From Veillonella parvula (GTDB taxonomy: Bacteria; Bacillota; Negativicutes; Veillonellales; Veillonellaceae), in assembly GCF_902810435.1 (NCBI RefSeq), contig NZ_LR778174.1:1103501-1167500 (forward strand): 64,000 bases of DNA, given 5' to 3'. The position numbers and the translations under genes are program-made. The notes beneath the pieces were generated by a model, which worked only from the letters and a program-made list of their open reading frames with translations, had not been told where the DNA came from and searched no databases. This document shows positions 15,673 through 24,296 of the stretch, piece after piece. How positions within the stretch are numbered: position 1 is the stretch's first letter; each line of letters opens with the position of its first letter.

Positions 15673-16608
15673 TTAATGTAAACTATTTTCTCTCCGTAGA
15701 GTAGCAAAAATAGCACCTGATATATTATGCCATACACTAAAAATAGCCCCTACTAGCGTTGCTAATGGATTTAATGCAAAATTTGTTGCTGCCAATGTTA
15801 CGGCTAAACCACTATTTTGCATTCCTACCTCTATTGCTAGCGCTGTAGTTTTATCATATCTTAATTTAAGCAGTGCTCCTACACCTAATCCTAGTAGTAG
15901 ACCTAGTATATTATGTATACCAACAACAATAAGTGTTTCAAGCCCAGAAATCAATAATTTCTCTTTGTTAATAGCAATAATGGCTGCTATTAACAGTATA
16001 ATAGCAATCATTGAGAAGATTGGACTAATGCTGGTTAAAGTATTGATATGTGATTTACATACATATTGGATTACTGCGCCCAATAAGATTGGCGCAATAA
16101 TAACTTTTACCATAGTGATCATCATAGGTAGTACTTGAACATCTACCCATGCGCCACCGATATATAAGATTAATAATGGTGTAACTATGGGAGCTATTAA
16201 TGTTGAAGTAATTGTCATTCCTACAGATAAAGGGACATCACCATTGGCAATATAGGTTATAACATTACTGGCTGTCCCACCGGGACAACAACCTACTAAT
16301 ATTACACCAATAACAATATCTGGTGATAAGGTAAATATATGGCAAATTCCCCAAGCTAATAGAGGCATTATTGTATATTGTGCAAGTACACCAATACAAA
16401 TATCTTTTGGATGTCTAAGAATACTACATAAGCTTTCAAACTTAATAGTAAGCCCCATGCCAAACATGGCTATACCAAGTAAGAATGGTGTATAAGCGAT
16501 TGCCCAAGTAAAGTATTCTGGTACTATATAGGCAATACATGAAAAGCCTAGGATTATAAAAATTAAGTATTTGGAAAGGACGTTGTTGAGTGTAAGTAAA
16601 TGATTCAT
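15673..16608 (-). CDS. Bile acid:sodium symporter family transporter, PanS-like
   Basis: Integral inner-membrane carrier of 311 residues with about ten hydrophobic helices and the BASS-family signatures GVILVGCCPGGTASNVITYIANGDVPLSV and EVGMQNSGLAVTLA, which bind sodium in characterised relatives. It is the last gene of a pan unit, 11 bases after panC. A BASS member, PanS of Salmonella, imports ketopantoate, a precursor used in the same pathway, so ketopantoate or pantoate uptake is a reasonable inference. ATG at 16608 follows GGAGAGAAGTT. Transport of other organic anions cannot be ruled out. Confidence 0.85.
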   Translation of the reverse strand: MNHLLTLNNVLSKYLIFIILGFSCIAYIVPEYFTWAIAYTPFLLGIAMFGMGLTIKFESLCSILRHPKDICIGVLAQYTIMPLLAWGICHIFTLSPDIVIGVILVGCCPGGTASNVITYIANGDVPLSVGMTITSTLIAPIVTPLLILYIGGAWVDVQVLPMMITMVKVIIAPILLGAVIQYVCKSHINTLTSISPIFSMIAIILLIAAIIAINKEKLLISGLETLIVVGIHNILGLLLGLGVGALLKLRYDKTTALAIEVGMQNSGLAVTLAATNFALNPLATLVGAIFSVWHNISGAIFATLRRENSLH

Positions 16609-16619
16609 AACTTCTCTCC

Positions 16620-17462
16620 TTATTTTGGATCGTATGAGAAGTTATCGATAAGTCGTGTAGAACCAATATATATAGCCATAGCCACTAATACTGGGGCAGT
16701 AACCTCTTGTACAGGTTGCATAGTCTTAGCATCAACAACTGAAATATAATCTATTTTAGCAAGTGGTTCGGTTTGTATAGTGTCTGTCATAGTATCAATG
16801 ATACATTTAGCAGGGCAACCATATTGTATAGTTTGTTTTCCCAATTGAATAGCTTTATACAATATGGTTGCAGCTTTCCGTTCTTCACTAGACAAATATG
16901 TATTACGAGAAGATTTTGCTAAACCATCTTTTTCACGAACAATGGGAACACCAATAATATTGACAGGAAAATTTAAATCAAAGACCATTTTACGTATAAT
17001 GGCTAATTGCTGTGCATCTTTTTCACCAAAATACGCATTTGTTGGTTGAGTAATATTAAAGAATTTTGCCACCACAGTGCAAACGCCTTTAAAGTGAATT
17101 GGTCTGCGAATACCACACAATGTATCAGATAAATCCGCAATGTTTACAAATGCCTTTTTATCTTGGTACATTTCCTCCGGATTTGGAGCAAAAATAAGAT
17201 CGACACCATGTGATTCACATAACTTTTTATCGCTATTAATATCACGAGGGTAAGTACTTAAGTCTTCATTTTCTCCAAATTGAATAGGATTTACAAATAT
17301 AGAGACAATGACCTTATCGTTATTTTTTCTAGCTTGATCTATTAATGCAGCATGTCCTTCATGTAAGAATCCCATGGTTGGTACAAAACCAATTGTGTAA
17401 CCTTCTTTTCTCCAGCTATTTACTGTATTCCGTACATTTTCGATAATTGTTATAAATTCCAT
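16620..17462 (-). CDS. panC: Pantothenate synthetase
   Basis: Predicted to join pantoate and beta-alanine with ATP to give pantothenate. The 280 residues carry the nucleotidyl-transfer motifs VPTMGFLHEGHAALI (HxGH), FVNPIQFGENEDLSTYPRD, FGEKDAQQLAIIRKMV, and KDGLAKSSRNTYLS in place of KMSKS. Start ATG follows GGAGGAATATA. It lies between panD, which makes beta-alanine, and the PanS-like transporter. No panB or panE is nearby, so the pantoate must come from genes elsewhere or from import. Confidence 0.97.
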   Translation of the reverse strand: MEFITIIENVRNTVNSWRKEGYTIGFVPTMGFLHEGHAALIDQARKNNDKVIVSIFVNPIQFGENEDLSTYPRDINSDKKLCESHGVDLIFAPNPEEMYQDKKAFVNIADLSDTLCGIRRPIHFKGVCTVVAKFFNITQPTNAYFGEKDAQQLAIIRKMVFDLNFPVNIIGVPIVREKDGLAKSSRNTYLSSEERKAATILYKAIQLGKQTIQYGCPAKCIIDTMTDTIQTEPLAKIDYISVVDAKTMQPVQEVTAPVLVAMAIYIGSTRLIDNFSYDPK

Positions 17463-17534
17463 TATATTCCTCCGTTATATTGTAAATACGAAGATAGTCT
17501 CCTATACAGTCTACTGTAATTCGATCAATGACAA

Positions 17535-17927
17535 TTATTTTTGATCAACTAATAAACCATGTTTCTCATAGTTTTTTATATGACTTATCTTGTTATTGTT
17601 ATCTACAAATACAACGAGAGGATTATGGCTCTCAACTTCGCTTTCATCAAGCTGTGCATAACACATGATAATTATCTTATCATGTACTTGTACATGTCGT
17701 GCGGCAGCACCATTTAAACATATAACACCACTACCTGCTTCTCCGGCAATAGTATATGTACTAAAACGCGCTCCATTATTAATGTTTACAATTTGAACTT
17801 GTTCATATTCTCGTATTCCGGATGCATTCAATAAATCAGTATCAATCGTAATGCTCCCTACATAATCAAGTTCTGCTTGTGTCACAGTAGCTCTGTGAAT
17901 CTTACCTTTTAACATTGTTAGTATCAT
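17535..17927 (-). CDS. panD: Aspartate 1-decarboxylase proenzyme
   Basis: Makes beta-alanine from aspartate. The 130-residue proenzyme has the G24-S25 self-cleavage site (YVGSITID), where S25 becomes the pyruvoyl group, plus K9 and the ARFSTY and [17 protein letters not shown] stretches of the active site and fold. First gene of the panD-panC-transporter unit. Start ATG at 17927 gives the same spacing to the processing site as the E. coli enzyme, and AAGGAG lies just upstream. A leader of about 115 bases precedes it. Confidence 0.97.
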   Translation of the reverse strand: MILTMLKGKIHRATVTQAELDYVGSITIDTDLLNASGIREYEQVQIVNINNGARFSTYTIAGEAGSGVICLNGAAARHVQVHDKIIIMCYAQLDESEVESHNPLVVFVDNNNKISHIKNYEKHGLLVDQK

Positions 17928-18055
17928 GCTAAACTCCTTGTGTTATAAATGTACCCGCCATATTGGTCGGTTCGAACTTTCACAATTTGTCTGTTTATCA
18001 TGAATTAACAGTAGACTAGAGTATAGTTAAAAATACTATCTCCAGAGAAATTATA
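17928..18055 (-). promoter_or_regulatory. panD promoter (extended -10) and long leader
   Basis: On the minus strand TGGTATAAT gives an extended -10 at 18055-18050. The roughly 110-base leader to the panD start has several possible short hairpins (for example AGTAT/ATACT, GTCT/AGAC) but no T-tract terminator. A pan-type RNA motif is possible but I could not fit it by eye. Confidence 0.5.
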
Positions 18056-18146
18056 CCATAATTATAAATTTTTACATTAAAATACAATTAATATAATACA
18101 AATAATGTCACTCTAATCAAAAATAACAGTAAGATTGTAGTATAAA

Positions 18147-18187
18147 ATAAAAACCAGTAGCTACAATGTAGTTACTGGTTTTTATTT
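18147..18187. terminator. Terminator of dapA
   Basis: AAAACCAGTAGCTAC/GTAGTTACTGGTTTT, nearly perfect 15-base stem with a 3-base loop and a T-rich end on the minus strand, directly after dapA. Confidence 0.9.
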
Positions 18188-18199
18188 TATACTGATATT

Positions 18200-19087
18200 T
18201 TATTTTAGATATTCTGCTAATGCTTTATCAATATATGCTGCTTCATCAGCCGTCGGTTCACACATTGGTAAATTAAATTTTCCCACAGGTAAGCCAATTT
18301 TACGGGCTGCATATTTGACAGGAATCGGATTTGTGGTGATGAACATTGCTTTTATGATTTCTGATAAGGCTTGATGAATACGAATCGCTTCGTGGTTATG
18401 ACCAGATTCATAAGCTTGAATCATAGCATTCATATCTTTGCCTGCTACATGAGATACTACAGATACGACTCCACATCCTCCAACGGATAACATCGGTAAT
18501 GTAAGACCATCGTCCCCACTATATACCATGAAATCATCTCCAGGCATTAAGCGCTTAATTTCAGAAGCAATCATTAAATTACCACTTGCCTCTTTGATAG
18601 CACAAATATGTGGATATTCGTTATGTAGTTGAACTAAGGTAGTTGGGAAAATACCTGTCCCCACACGACTTGGTACATTATACACCATAATTGGCAATGT
18701 AGTAGCTTCTGCAATAGTTTTAAAATGCAAATATTGACCTTGTTGGTTAGGTTTATTGTAATAAGGTACTACAACTAGCAAACCATCGATACCATCGATT
18801 TTAGAGACTTCCTTTACAAAGTCTGCAGAAGCTTTTGTATCGTTACTGCCTACATTGGCAATAATCGAACCTTTATGTCCACATTCTTTTGCAATCGCAT
18901 TAAATAGAGCTAATTTTTCGTCTCTAGACATAGTTGGGTTTTCACCCGTTGTACCACAAACTACAAGACCATCAGAGCCATTATCTAACAGATAATTGGC
19001 GATATCTATACAATTTTCAATATTTACAGATCCATCACTATTAAAGGATGTCACCATAGCTGTTAACACTCGACCAAAGGTTTTCAT
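18200..19087 (-). CDS. dapA: 4-hydroxy-tetrahydrodipicolinate synthase
   Basis: Condenses pyruvate with aspartate semialdehyde, the first step of the DAP/lysine branch. A TIM barrel of 295 residues. Visible are CGTTGENPTM (the two threonines of the catalytic triad), VVPYYNKPNQQG with the tyrosine, MVYNVPSRVG, and the Schiff-base lysine in ICAIKEASGN. Start ATG follows AGGGGAGGAT. Last gene of dapB-asd-dapA, all behind the lysine riboswitch, and closed by a terminator. DAP is used both for lysine and for peptidoglycan. Confidence 0.97.
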   Translation of the reverse strand: MKTFGRVLTAMVTSFNSDGSVNIENCIDIANYLLDNGSDGLVVCGTTGENPTMSRDEKLALFNAIAKECGHKGSIIANVGSNDTKASADFVKEVSKIDGIDGLLVVVPYYNKPNQQGQYLHFKTIAEATTLPIMVYNVPSRVGTGIFPTTLVQLHNEYPHICAIKEASGNLMIASEIKRLMPGDDFMVYSGDDGLTLPMLSVGGCGVVSVVSHVAGKDMNAMIQAYESGHNHEAIRIHQALSEIIKAMFITTNPIPVKYAARKIGLPVGKFNLPMCEPTADEAAYIDKALAEYLK

Positions 19088-19108
19088 ATATATCCTCCCC
19101 TTGATAGA

Positions 19109-20140
19109 TTAAAATGCTTGTTTTTCCACCAAGTACTCAGCAATTTGCAACGCATTAAGAGCTGCACCTTTACGAATTTGGTCCCCTACAATCCAGAAGT
19201 TCATACCGTTGTCATTGTATAAGTCTTTACGAATACGACCTATTTCACAGTCGTTTTGATTAGATGTATACAATGGCATAGGGTAAATTTGTTCAGCAGG
19301 ATTATCTTTAACTTGTAAACCAGGGAATTTTTCACATGCCGCCTTGAAAGCCTCTACAGATACAGGTTCTGCTGTTTCTACCAAGACAGATTCAGAATGA
19401 GAGCGATATACAGGAACACGAACTGTAGTTGGAACTACTTGAATAGTTTCGTCATGAAGAATTTTTTGCGTTTCGTAAACCATCTTCATTTCTTCTTTAG
19501 TATAATCATTTTCTAAGAACACATCAATTTGTGGCAATAAGTTGAATGCTACAGGATAGTGTTTAGGAGCAGAGCCAGTTGGCAACAGATTTGCTGTCAT
19601 TTCTTCGCCTGCAGTATATTGTTTTACTTGATTTTCAAGTTCTTCAATACCTTCTTTACCTGCCCCAGATACAGCTTGGTATGTACTTACAACTACACGT
19701 TTAATTGGAGAGAGATCATGAAGAGGTTTTAATCCTAAACTCATGATAATTGTAGAGCAGTTAGGATTTGCAATGATACCTTTATGTTTCAAAATATCTT
19801 CTGGGTTAACTTCTGGTACTACGAGTGGAACTTCAGGATCCATACGGAATGCACTAGAGTTATCGATTACAATAGCACCGCGTTTAGCGGCTTCAGGCGC
19901 TAATGTTTTAGATATAGAGCCACCTGCAAATAGCGCAATATCAATATTATCAAAAGATTCAGGTTTTGCTTCTTCTACAATATATGTTTTACCATTCACA
20001 GTAAGTTCTGTACCTGCAGAACGAGCGGAAGCTAATAGTTTTAAGTTTTCATAAGGAAAGTTACGTTCTTCAATAAGTGTAATAAATTCAGCACCTACTG
20101 CACCAGTAGCACCTAGAATAGCAACATTAGGTTTTTTCAT
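19109..20140 (-). CDS. asd: Aspartate-semialdehyde dehydrogenase
   Basis: Reduces aspartyl phosphate to aspartate semialdehyde with NADPH. N-terminal Rossmann loop AILGATGAVGAEF, the catalytic cysteine in NPNCSTIIM, QAVSGAGKEG, and the histidine-containing RVPVYRSHSESVLVE. The start is placed at ATG 20140 (343 residues), since AAGGAGAT lies 7 bases upstream; the GTG at 20158 would place the ribosome site inside the gene. It is flanked by dapB and dapA at short distances (about 20 bases each), forming one unit under the lysine riboswitch. Aspartate semialdehyde also feeds hom, which lies in a different unit of this window. Confidence 0.97.
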   Translation of the reverse strand: MKKPNVAILGATGAVGAEFITLIEERNFPYENLKLLASARSAGTELTVNGKTYIVEEAKPESFDNIDIALFAGGSISKTLAPEAAKRGAIVIDNSSAFRMDPEVPLVVPEVNPEDILKHKGIIANPNCSTIIMSLGLKPLHDLSPIKRVVVSTYQAVSGAGKEGIEELENQVKQYTAGEEMTANLLPTGSAPKHYPVAFNLLPQIDVFLENDYTKEEMKMVYETQKILHDETIQVVPTTVRVPVYRSHSESVLVETAEPVSVEAFKAACEKFPGLQVKDNPAEQIYPMPLYTSNQNDCEIGRIRKDLYNDNGMNFWIVGDQIRKGAALNALQIAEYLVEKQAF

Positions 20141-20163
20141 TGATACATCTCCTTGCACAAAAA

Positions 20164-20961
20164 TTATAAATAATGTTCTAAACCGTATGTTAAGCCAGTT
20201 TTAGAACTAATTTTTTTACATGCTAATACTACGCCTGGCATAAAAGATAAACGGCTTAAGCTATCATGACGTATGGTTAATGTTTCATCATAACCACCAA
20301 ATAATACTTCTTGATGAGCCACATAACCTGGAAGGCGTACACTATGAATTGTTACATCGTCAACCTTAGCACCACGAGCACCTGGTAAGCTTTCACGAGT
20401 TAAATCCTCATCAGCAGTTACCTTAGCAGCTTGTTTAGCATCGTTAATCAATTTAGCTGTTAAAATAGCTGTGCCAGAAGGCGCATCGTATTTGTGATTA
20501 TGATGTAATTCTATAATTTCTACATTAGGGAAATATGGAGCGAGCTCTGCAGACACTTTCATCATCATTACCGCCCCAAGAGAAAAGTTTGGCGCCACTA
20601 AGCAATTCGCTTGATTGGAACGACCTATTGTATCAAGTTCATCACGTTGTTCTGCGGTCAATCCTGTAGTACCGATGACTACATGAATACCAGCAGATAA
20701 CATTTTCTTCGCGTTTTCATAAATAACTGCAGGATTAGTGAAATCTACAATCACAGCAGGTTTATTTGTATCTAATACCTCATCGATGGAGGCATTTATC
20801 TTGATACCTAATTGTTCGATTCCTGCTACAGAGCCTACATCTTCCCCTGCCTTAGTCGGATCAATACCACCAACTAATGTTAAATCAGGATCGTTATGTA
20901 CTGCTTTGACCACTTCACGACCCATTTTGCCGCCAGCGCCATTTACCATTACTCGAATCAT
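20164..20961 (-). CDS. dapB: 4-hydroxy-tetrahydrodipicolinate reductase
   Basis: NAD(P)H-dependent reductase of the DAP pathway. GAGGKMGREV at the N-terminus binds the dinucleotide; VIGTTGLT, the substrate motif ELHHNHKYDAPSGTA with catalytic histidine and lysine, and the C-terminal fold motif are all present. The start is ATG 20961 (265 residues), which follows GGAGGTATAT; an upstream in-frame start at 20991 falls inside the riboswitch terminator. It is the first gene after the lysine riboswitch, so lysine should shut off the whole unit. Confidence 0.97.
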   Translation of the reverse strand: MIRVMVNGAGGKMGREVVKAVHNDPDLTLVGGIDPTKAGEDVGSVAGIEQLGIKINASIDEVLDTNKPAVIVDFTNPAVIYENAKKMLSAGIHVVIGTTGLTAEQRDELDTIGRSNQANCLVAPNFSLGAVMMMKVSAELAPYFPNVEIIELHHNHKYDAPSGTAILTAKLINDAKQAAKVTADEDLTRESLPGARGAKVDDVTIHSVRLPGYVAHQEVLFGGYDETLTIRHDSLSRLSFMPGVVLACKKISSKTGLTYGLEHYL

Positions 20962-20971
20962 ATATACCTCC

Positions 20972-21000
20972 AAAAAAGCCAGTGGATGCATCCACTGGCC
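20972..21000 (-). terminator. Riboswitch-controlled terminator ahead of dapB
   Basis: GCCAGTGGA-TGCA-TCCACTGGC stem followed by TTTTTT on the minus strand, ending one base before the GGAGG ribosome site. This is the expression platform of the lysine riboswitch. Confidence 0.92.
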
Positions 21001-21036
21001 TTATAGATTATATAACTATATATACTCTTACGAAAA

Positions 21037-21207
21037 GCTCAATGATAGCACTCCACCAATACAAGATTGATGACAGTTGTCTATCTATTAAATAGACAAC
21101 CAGAACGATGAGTCGCAATCATCGAACTTCGGCAAGCATCCCTTTTATCATGGATCAATGCATGCCTACTCCTCATGATTACTCTTAATACTCGCACCTC
21201 TATCAAC
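21037..21207 (-). ncRNA. Lysine riboswitch (L box)
   Basis: On the minus strand the leader contains GATAGAGGTGCGAG, then AAGAGTAAT, GGATGCTTGCCGAAG and finally GGAGTGCTATC pairing back with the start. These are the conserved parts of the lysine aptamer, in the right order and spacing, with the five-helix junction expected. It is followed by a T-tract terminator and dapB, giving lysine-dependent transcription termination of the dapB-asd-dapA unit. Its 5' end lies about 20 bases after the -10 of the promoter. Confidence 0.93.
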
Positions 21208-21226
21208 ATATTCATTTAATACTATT

Positions 21227-21255
21227 AGTATAAGTAATTATGCGATTTTAGTCAA
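21227..21255 (-). promoter_or_regulatory. Promoter of the lysine riboswitch-dapB unit
   Basis: On the minus strand -35 TTGACT (21255-21250), 17-base spacer, -10 TATACT (21232-21227). The -35 overlaps the recN stop codon. Confidence 0.8.
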
Positions 21256-22916
21256 TTAAAATGGTCAATAAGTTCTTTCGCCGCCGCAAGTGCTGTAGCA
21301 GACATTTCCTTACCAGACATCATAGACGCGATTTGAGTTACTCGTTCTTCCTCATTTAAGACTACTAATGTAGAGATTGTACGATCATCTTGCTCGATTT
21401 TAGATAGATGATAGTGTTGTTTCGCAATACTTGCAGTTTGAGGCAAATGAGTAATACAAAATACTTGATTTGTTCTAGATAAATTAAGTATTTTTTCTGC
21501 CACCTTAAGTGCTATATCACCACTGATACCAACGTCAATTTCGTCAAATACCATCGTTTTAAAAGCGTCACTACGGAATACTGATTTAAAGGCTAATGCA
21601 ATGCGAGCTAACTCACCGCCAGATGCTACTTTATGTAGAGGTAATAACTGTTCCCCTTTATTCGCAGAGAATAGCATTTCAATAGACTTTGCACCTAATG
21701 AGGATAACTCAGTCCCCTCTTCAATATGAAATTGAATATCCCCTTTGGGCATCCCTAGATCCACTAATTCTTGATGTAAGGCCGTAGCAATATCTTTTGC
21801 ATTTTTTTGACGTACCTCGTGTAAAACTGTTAACGCTTCTTCTGCTACCTTTTTTGCTTCTTCAAGACGAGTTTCTAATTCATCTTGAGCAAATACAAGG
21901 TCTTCTAGTTCTTCTAAACGAGATTGCGCCTTTTCTTCGTATGCTAGAATATCTTCTACGGTTTCACCATATTTTTTCTTTAAGCTATAAATTGTGGTAT
22001 CTCTGTCTTGGCAATATTTATAACGCTCTTCATCGTAGCTGATAGTATCCCTGTAACGATCTAAAGATTGTGCAGCTTCTTCTAGTTGGAAATAAGCAGA
22101 GTCCACCATTTCTGAGACTTCTTTTAACTCGCTGTCATATTTTACTAGATCATTAACCTCTACCTTAATCGAGTTAATCGTATCAAGTAATGGTTGACGT
22201 CCATTATAAAAGGCATCATAACAAGAACCTAAAACCTTATCGATATGTTCAAAACTGTCAAGACGCTTAAGTTCTTCTGCAATAGTTACATCTTCACCAA
22301 CACTCAGACCAGCATCTTCAATTTCATCGATTTGGTATCTAAGCATATCAAGCTCCCGGGCTCGCTCAGACATATTTTCTTGTAAATGATCTACATCTTG
22401 TTTTGCTTGCTTATAAATTTTATACGCATCAGTATAAGCTTTATAGGCTTCCTTTCCTTCTTTATTAAAAGTATCTAAATATTCATGATGTGTATCAGCG
22501 TCTAGTAAACGTTGGTTGCTATATTGTCCGTGAATATCTGCTAAGTATTGACCAATCTCCTTTAAAGCTTTTAAAGGTATTGGTTGATCATTAGCCAATA
22601 TACTAGATTTGCCATTACGGTTAAAGGATCTTGATAGAATTAACTGGCCTTCTTCTATCATGATATTTTTAGACTCTAATAGGTCTTGAATACTTTGGTG
22701 ATTAGCAATATCAAATATTCCATCAATAACAAAACTATCTTTACCGTGACGAATAAACTCGCTACTTGCGCGTTCTCCTAATAGGATACTAAAGGCATCC
22801 ATAAGAATGGATTTCCCTGCCCCAGTTTCGCCGGTAAAGATAGTAATGCCATCATTAAATGAAATATTCATTTGCTCAATCAACGCAAAGTTGCGAATGC
22901 TCATTTGCGTTAACAT
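21252..22916 (-). CDS. recN: DNA repair ATPase RecN
   Basis: SMC-like protein of 554 residues for double-strand break repair. Walker A is TIFTGETGAGKSILMDAF at the N-terminus; a long coiled-coil centre (about residues 150-370) is interrupted by a hinge; Walker B is VFDEIDVGISGDIA near the C-terminus, after the ASGGELARIALAF signature. It starts five bases after argR, as in many Firmicutes. I see no SOS box directly ahead of it. The promoter of the dapB unit lies at its stop codon. Confidence 0.97.
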   Translation of the reverse strand: MLTQMSIRNFALIEQMNISFNDGITIFTGETGAGKSILMDAFSILLGERASSEFIRHGKDSFVIDGIFDIANHQSIQDLLESKNIMIEEGQLILSRSFNRNGKSSILANDQPIPLKALKEIGQYLADIHGQYSNQRLLDADTHHEYLDTFNKEGKEAYKAYTDAYKIYKQAKQDVDHLQENMSERARELDMLRYQIDEIEDAGLSVGEDVTIAEELKRLDSFEHIDKVLGSCYDAFYNGRQPLLDTINSIKVEVNDLVKYDSELKEVSEMVDSAYFQLEEAAQSLDRYRDTISYDEERYKYCQDRDTTIYSLKKKYGETVEDILAYEEKAQSRLEELEDLVFAQDELETRLEEAKKVAEEALTVLHEVRQKNAKDIATALHQELVDLGMPKGDIQFHIEEGTELSSLGAKSIEMLFSANKGEQLLPLHKVASGGELARIALAFKSVFRSDAFKTMVFDEIDVGISGDIALKVAEKILNLSRTNQVFCITHLPQTASIAKQHYHLSKIEQDDRTISTLVVLNEEERVTQIASMMSGKEMSATALAAAKELIDHFN

Positions 22917-22920
22917 ATTA

Positions 22921-23376
22921 TTAGTCCTTCATTAAATCTTGAATTTTCGCTAAAATTGCTGGAACTTCAGCTTCGGATTTTGCAATTAACAAAATAGTAT
23001 CGTCCCCTGCTAATGTACCAATAATTTCAGTCCATTTTGCATGGTCGATAGAAAATGCTACAGATTGAGCAGAACCAGGGATTGTATGTAATACAACTTG
23101 GTTTAAACTGTGATCAACTTTAATCAAAGAATCTTGGAATAGTCGGTTAATACGACTACGAGATAAAACTACATTTTCCTCTGGAGATAATGCATAACGA
23201 TAATGTCCATCGCCTGTAGGAATTTTGATTAACATTAATTCCTTAATATCACGAGAAACTGTAGCTTGTGTAACTTCAATACCTTCTTCTAGTAAAGCCG
23301 CAGCTAATTCCTCTTGTGTTTCAATCGCCTTGGACTGCACGATCTCTTTAATTTTGTTATAGCGATAGCGTTTCAT
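22921..23376 (-). CDS. argR: Arginine repressor
   Basis: Hexameric regulator of arginine metabolism, 151 residues. The N-terminal winged helix has TQEELAAALLEEGIEVTQATVSRDIKEL, and the C-terminal arginine-binding part contains GSAQSVAFSIDH and IGTLAGDDTILLI. ATG follows AAGGGAG. It is followed by recN in one unit, the usual Firmicute order, and its upstream gap holds a long inverted repeat. No arginine gene lies in the window, so its targets are elsewhere. Confidence 0.96.
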   Translation of the reverse strand: MKRYRYNKIKEIVQSKAIETQEELAAALLEEGIEVTQATVSRDIKELMLIKIPTGDGHYRYALSPEENVVLSRSRINRLFQDSLIKVDHSLNQVVLHTIPGSAQSVAFSIDHAKWTEIIGTLAGDDTILLIAKSEAEVPAILAKIQDLMKD

Positions 23377-23696
23377 TTTGAACTCCCTTTTTTAAACCTT
23401 GCACATAAAAGAGAATAGTATCTTTCTGATAATATTATACCATATATTCATAATTAATATATGGTATAAATCGCATATATTATACGTCTTATGCATATTA
23501 TATTAATATTTAAAATATTGTTAATATTCTATATATTGATAACGTACAAATTCATAGCTCATAAGGTTCATCTATTTATAGGGAATTAATAATTTAAAAA
23601 TAGAAAAATATACATGTATAATTAAAATCCCCTATAAAGGGGGGTTTACTAACTGAGTATGAGTTTTATTCATAATGAATAAAGATATATTTCGTT
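23377..23696. other. Gap between argR and mnmM: inverted repeat and terminator, no gene
   Basis: A 320-base AT-rich stretch. It holds a 13-base perfect inverted repeat TATACCATATATT/AATATATGGTATA (23436-23448 and 23456-23468, 7-base spacer) about 60 bases before argR, which may be an operator or promoter part, and a hairpin near 23625-23647. No open frame with a ribosome site was seen. Confidence 0.7.
23620..23647 (-). terminator. Probable terminator of the mnmM-containing unit
   Basis: On the minus strand CCCC-TTTATA-GGGG followed by ATTTTAATT, about 50 bases past the mnmM stop. Confidence 0.55.
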
Positions 23697-24272
23697 TTAT
23701 CGTTTTTGCAATATAAATAACTCAGGTGGATTATGTATTTGGTTCATCGGATGCCAATGGCATACATTATATATTTTCTGATCTAAATCTGATAAATACG
23801 ATTTAAGAGACTGCATTTCTTCAAATCCCTCTGTTGTTCCAGGGTAAGCAACTATTGTAATAACTCCAGACTTGGAAAGTTTGTGTAAACCTTCATTTAT
23901 GGCATCAATGGTTTGATGCGGTTTTGTTACAACTTGGTGATCTCCTCCAGGTAAATATCCTAGATTAAAAATCATTAAATCAATAACTTCATCCTTTAAT
24001 TGATGAGCTACTGCCAAATCATGAGAGTCATGAATAAACGTTAAACTCACTTCTGGCGCAATATCATTTGATTGTAAAAGCTCCTTGCTAGTTTTAATAG
24101 CTTTCATTTGAATATCAATTCCATATAGATGGCATGCCTTTTGTGCCCGTTTAGAAAGGTATAAAAGATCATGGCCATTACCACATGTAGCATCTACTAC
24201 CACTTTGGCATTTTCCATACATCTATCCCAGATTAAATGTTGGAATTGAACAGCATTGTTAATGTTAATCAC
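23697..24272 (-). CDS. mnmM: tRNA mnm5s2U34-type methyltransferase (YtqB/MnmM family)
   Basis: A 191-residue class I methyltransferase of the YtqB family. Motif I is VVDATCGNGHDLLYLS, followed by GIDIQMKAI, and the family stretch LMIFNLGYLPGGDH with THQTIDAI-like KPHQTIDAINEGL, then the C-terminal HWHPMNQIHNPPELFILQKR. B. subtilis YtqB (MnmM) methylates the aminomethyl group at the wobble uridine of tRNA. It starts with GTG after GGGGTGG, 24 bases after nadK. Function is by family membership. Confidence 0.85.
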   Translation of the reverse strand: MININNAVQFQHLIWDRCMENAKVVVDATCGNGHDLLYLSKRAQKACHLYGIDIQMKAIKTSKELLQSNDIAPEVSLTFIHDSHDLAVAHQLKDEVIDLMIFNLGYLPGGDHQVVTKPHQTIDAINEGLHKLSKSGVITIVAYPGTTEGFEEMQSLKSYLSDLDQKIYNVCHWHPMNQIHNPPELFILQKR

Positions 24273-24296
24273 AAAACCACCCCACTTGAGATTTGG

